Shown here piece by piece: positions 6,213 to 6,821 of a stretch of DNA of 6,821 bases (its first letter is position 1; every line of letters starts with the position of its first letter). The position numbers were made by a program, and so were the translations under genes. The notes under the pieces are model-generated. The model was not told where the DNA came from and did no database searches. It saw only the letters and a program-made list of their open reading frames with translations. Origin of the DNA: Lutibacter sp. (lineage in GTDB: Bacteria; Bacteroidota; Bacteroidia; Flavobacteriales; Flavobacteriaceae); assembly GCA_021647265.1 (NCBI GenBank), contig JAKIVA010000088.1, forward strand, positions 1-6,821, given 5' to 3'.

Positions 6213-6434
6213 TTATTTTTCATATCCCATACAAGCAGAATAAACGGCTGCCCAAAGATCAAAATTACAACCTACTGATCCACAAGTGCTGACTTCGGCT
6301 GCATCAGCACCAGCCCAGCAATCTGGAGCTACAAATTCAACATTAGATGGTTTATCATTTTTTGTCTCATTTTTTGCATTCGTAAAACTTACTGTTGCAA
6401 AAACAAATACTATTCCTAAAATTATATTTTTCAT
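6213..6434 (-). CDS. small secreted four-cysteine peptide precursor, unknown function
   Basis: The product has 73 residues. Residues 1-20 are a clear Sec signal peptide (MKN, hydrophobic core, SFTNA cleavage site). The remaining 53 residues have a polar spacer (KNETKNDKPSN) followed by a compact C-terminus with Cys39, Cys51, Cys56 and Cys68 and two Trp. Four cysteines could form two disulphides after export. There is no Gly-Gly leader site, so it does not look like a peptide exported by a peptidase-containing ABC transporter. Short proteins with this kind of signal peptide and a Cys-containing acidic tail are, from memory, common and uncharacterised in Flavobacteriaceae. It is the first gene before the GLPGLI and receptor genes and ends in its own terminator, which suggests high expression. 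It could be a substrate, ligand or signal for the receptor, but this is inference. The start ATG has an A-rich leader and no Shine-Dalgarno. Confidence 0.8.
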   Translation of the reverse strand: MKNIILGIVFVFATVSFTNAKNETKNDKPSNVEFVAPDCWAGADAAEVSTCGSVGCNFDLWAAVYSACMGYEK

Positions 6435-6460
6435 TTTATTAATTTTTAAATTAGTTACTA

Positions 6461-6474
6461 GCGCATAATTGCGC
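6461..6474. promoter_or_regulatory. GC-rich palindrome at junction of repeat B and peptide leader
   Basis: The arms gcgca/tgcgc around taat form an inverted repeat ending exactly where copy B begins (6475), 27 bp upstream of the peptide ATG. It is conspicuous in a very A/T-rich setting. On the plus strand it is followed by c and five t, so it could stop antisense transcripts; on the minus strand it would lie in the peptide mRNA leader or be an operator. It has no counterpart beside copy A. Confidence 0.4.
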
Positions 6475-6496
6475 CTTTTTATTTTGTTAAAACTGC

Positions 6497-6526
6497 GAGG
6501 TGTATTACTTTTGCAATACTATCCTC
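6497..6526. repeat. hairpin in repeat copy B
   Basis: Counterpart of 2227-2256. One stem base differs (t to c), turning an A-T pair into a mismatch on the plus strand but a G-U wobble in a minus-strand RNA, so an RNA hairpin from the minus strand would survive. Confidence 0.5.
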
Positions 6527-6643
6527 TGTTTGTTATAGTAGCTATGTCATAGTTAGTGGTTTTAGGTTAAACATTTTATTAGCGTATTGTGTTCTTAAAA
6601 TTTTACAAACAGGGGATTTTTTTGTTTGAACAATGAAGATGAG

Positions 6644-6663
6644 ATTCCTGTTTGCACAGGAAT
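6644..6663. repeat. REP-like hairpin in repeat copy B
   Basis: Identical to 2374-2393: 8-bp stem attcctgt/acaggaat with a ttgc loop. Confidence 0.7.
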
Positions 6664-6717
6664 GATAGTATAAAAGTTTTTTTAGAGTTTTTAAAATATT
6701 AAATAATTGTGAATTAT

Positions 6718-6737
6718 CGTTTCGACTCCGCTCAGCA
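6718..6737. repeat. common Bacteroidota intergenic repeat motif, copy B
   Basis: Same cgtttcgactccgctcagca motif as 2449-2468, again followed by caagcttg. Confidence 0.65.
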
Positions 6738-6821
6738 AGCTTGTAGAAGTAATATTTAATAGTATTTAAAGGGAAATTTATAGCAATTACTTTTTTCATT
6801 TTTACAATTTATTAATCGTAG

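Larger units (their letters stand above)
6475..6821. repeat. long direct repeat, copy B (347 bp, reaches window end)
   Basis: This matches 2205-2552 at about 97%. It accounts for nearly all of the gene-free stretch upstream of the peptide gene, so any promoter for the peptide probably lies in it or in the 40 bp after it, although no confident TAnnTTTG element was found. It may continue beyond the window. The open minus-strand frame at 6542-6799 is not considered a gene: it shares only its start with the copy A frame, diverges at the T-run indel, and includes the AERSRND artefact. Confidence 0.93.

Noticed and set aside
6542..6799. 85-aa minus-strand open frame in repeat copy B
   Set aside because: Same artefact as in copy A. 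Only the first about 40 residues agree between copies, and there is no recognisable domain or signal peptide.

Overview
The window looks like accessory DNA from a marine-type Flavobacteriaceae bacterium (Bacteroidota). The evidence is very low GC, start codons without Shine-Dalgarno sequences (A-rich leaders instead), a GLPGLI-family protein beside a large carboxypeptidase-regulatory-domain/TonB-type outer-membrane barrel protein, short Bacteroidota lipoproteins, and intergenic repeats of the 'GAGCGGAGTCGAAA' type. All convincing genes lie on the minus strand. No tRNA, rRNA or CRISPR array is visible.

Layout in plus coordinates. Positions 1-160 look like the terminal part of an insertion sequence (best guess IS256-type) that abuts a broken gene. 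Positions 161-671 are a roughly 170-codon fragment of a TonB-type receptor, about 97% identical at DNA level to the intact receptor further right. Positions 814-1978 hold two overlapping lipoprotein genes of unknown function. One has a C-terminal segment resembling a thioredoxin fold without its CxxC. The pair sits between two near-identical 17-bp direct repeats (668-684 and 2142-2158). Positions 2205-2552 are copy A of a long direct repeat; 2553-2725 is intergenic. Positions 2726-6434 hold a three-gene module, transcribed right to left: a 73-aa secreted four-cysteine peptide, a terminator-like 28-bp perfect palindrome, a GLPGLI protein, and an 889-aa TonB-type outer-membrane receptor. Positions 6475-6821 are copy B of the long repeat, running off the window.

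How the parts may fit together (inference). The GLPGLI and receptor genes are 28 bp apart and should be one transcriptional unit. The peptide gene lies just upstream but is separated by a strong stem plus T tract. This suggests abundant peptide mRNA with some readthrough into the envelope genes. A pentanucleotide repeat touches the GLPGLI start codon and could vary expression.

The order 'long repeat ... receptor C-terminus' occurs twice in the same orientation. The simplest reading is a tandem array of peptide-GLPGLI-receptor modules. In the left module everything except a piece of the receptor has been replaced by the lipoprotein pair, and an IS lies at the other edge. The peptide-GLPGLI-receptor module and the cassette-like exchange at the 17-bp repeats are the most interesting parts of the window.
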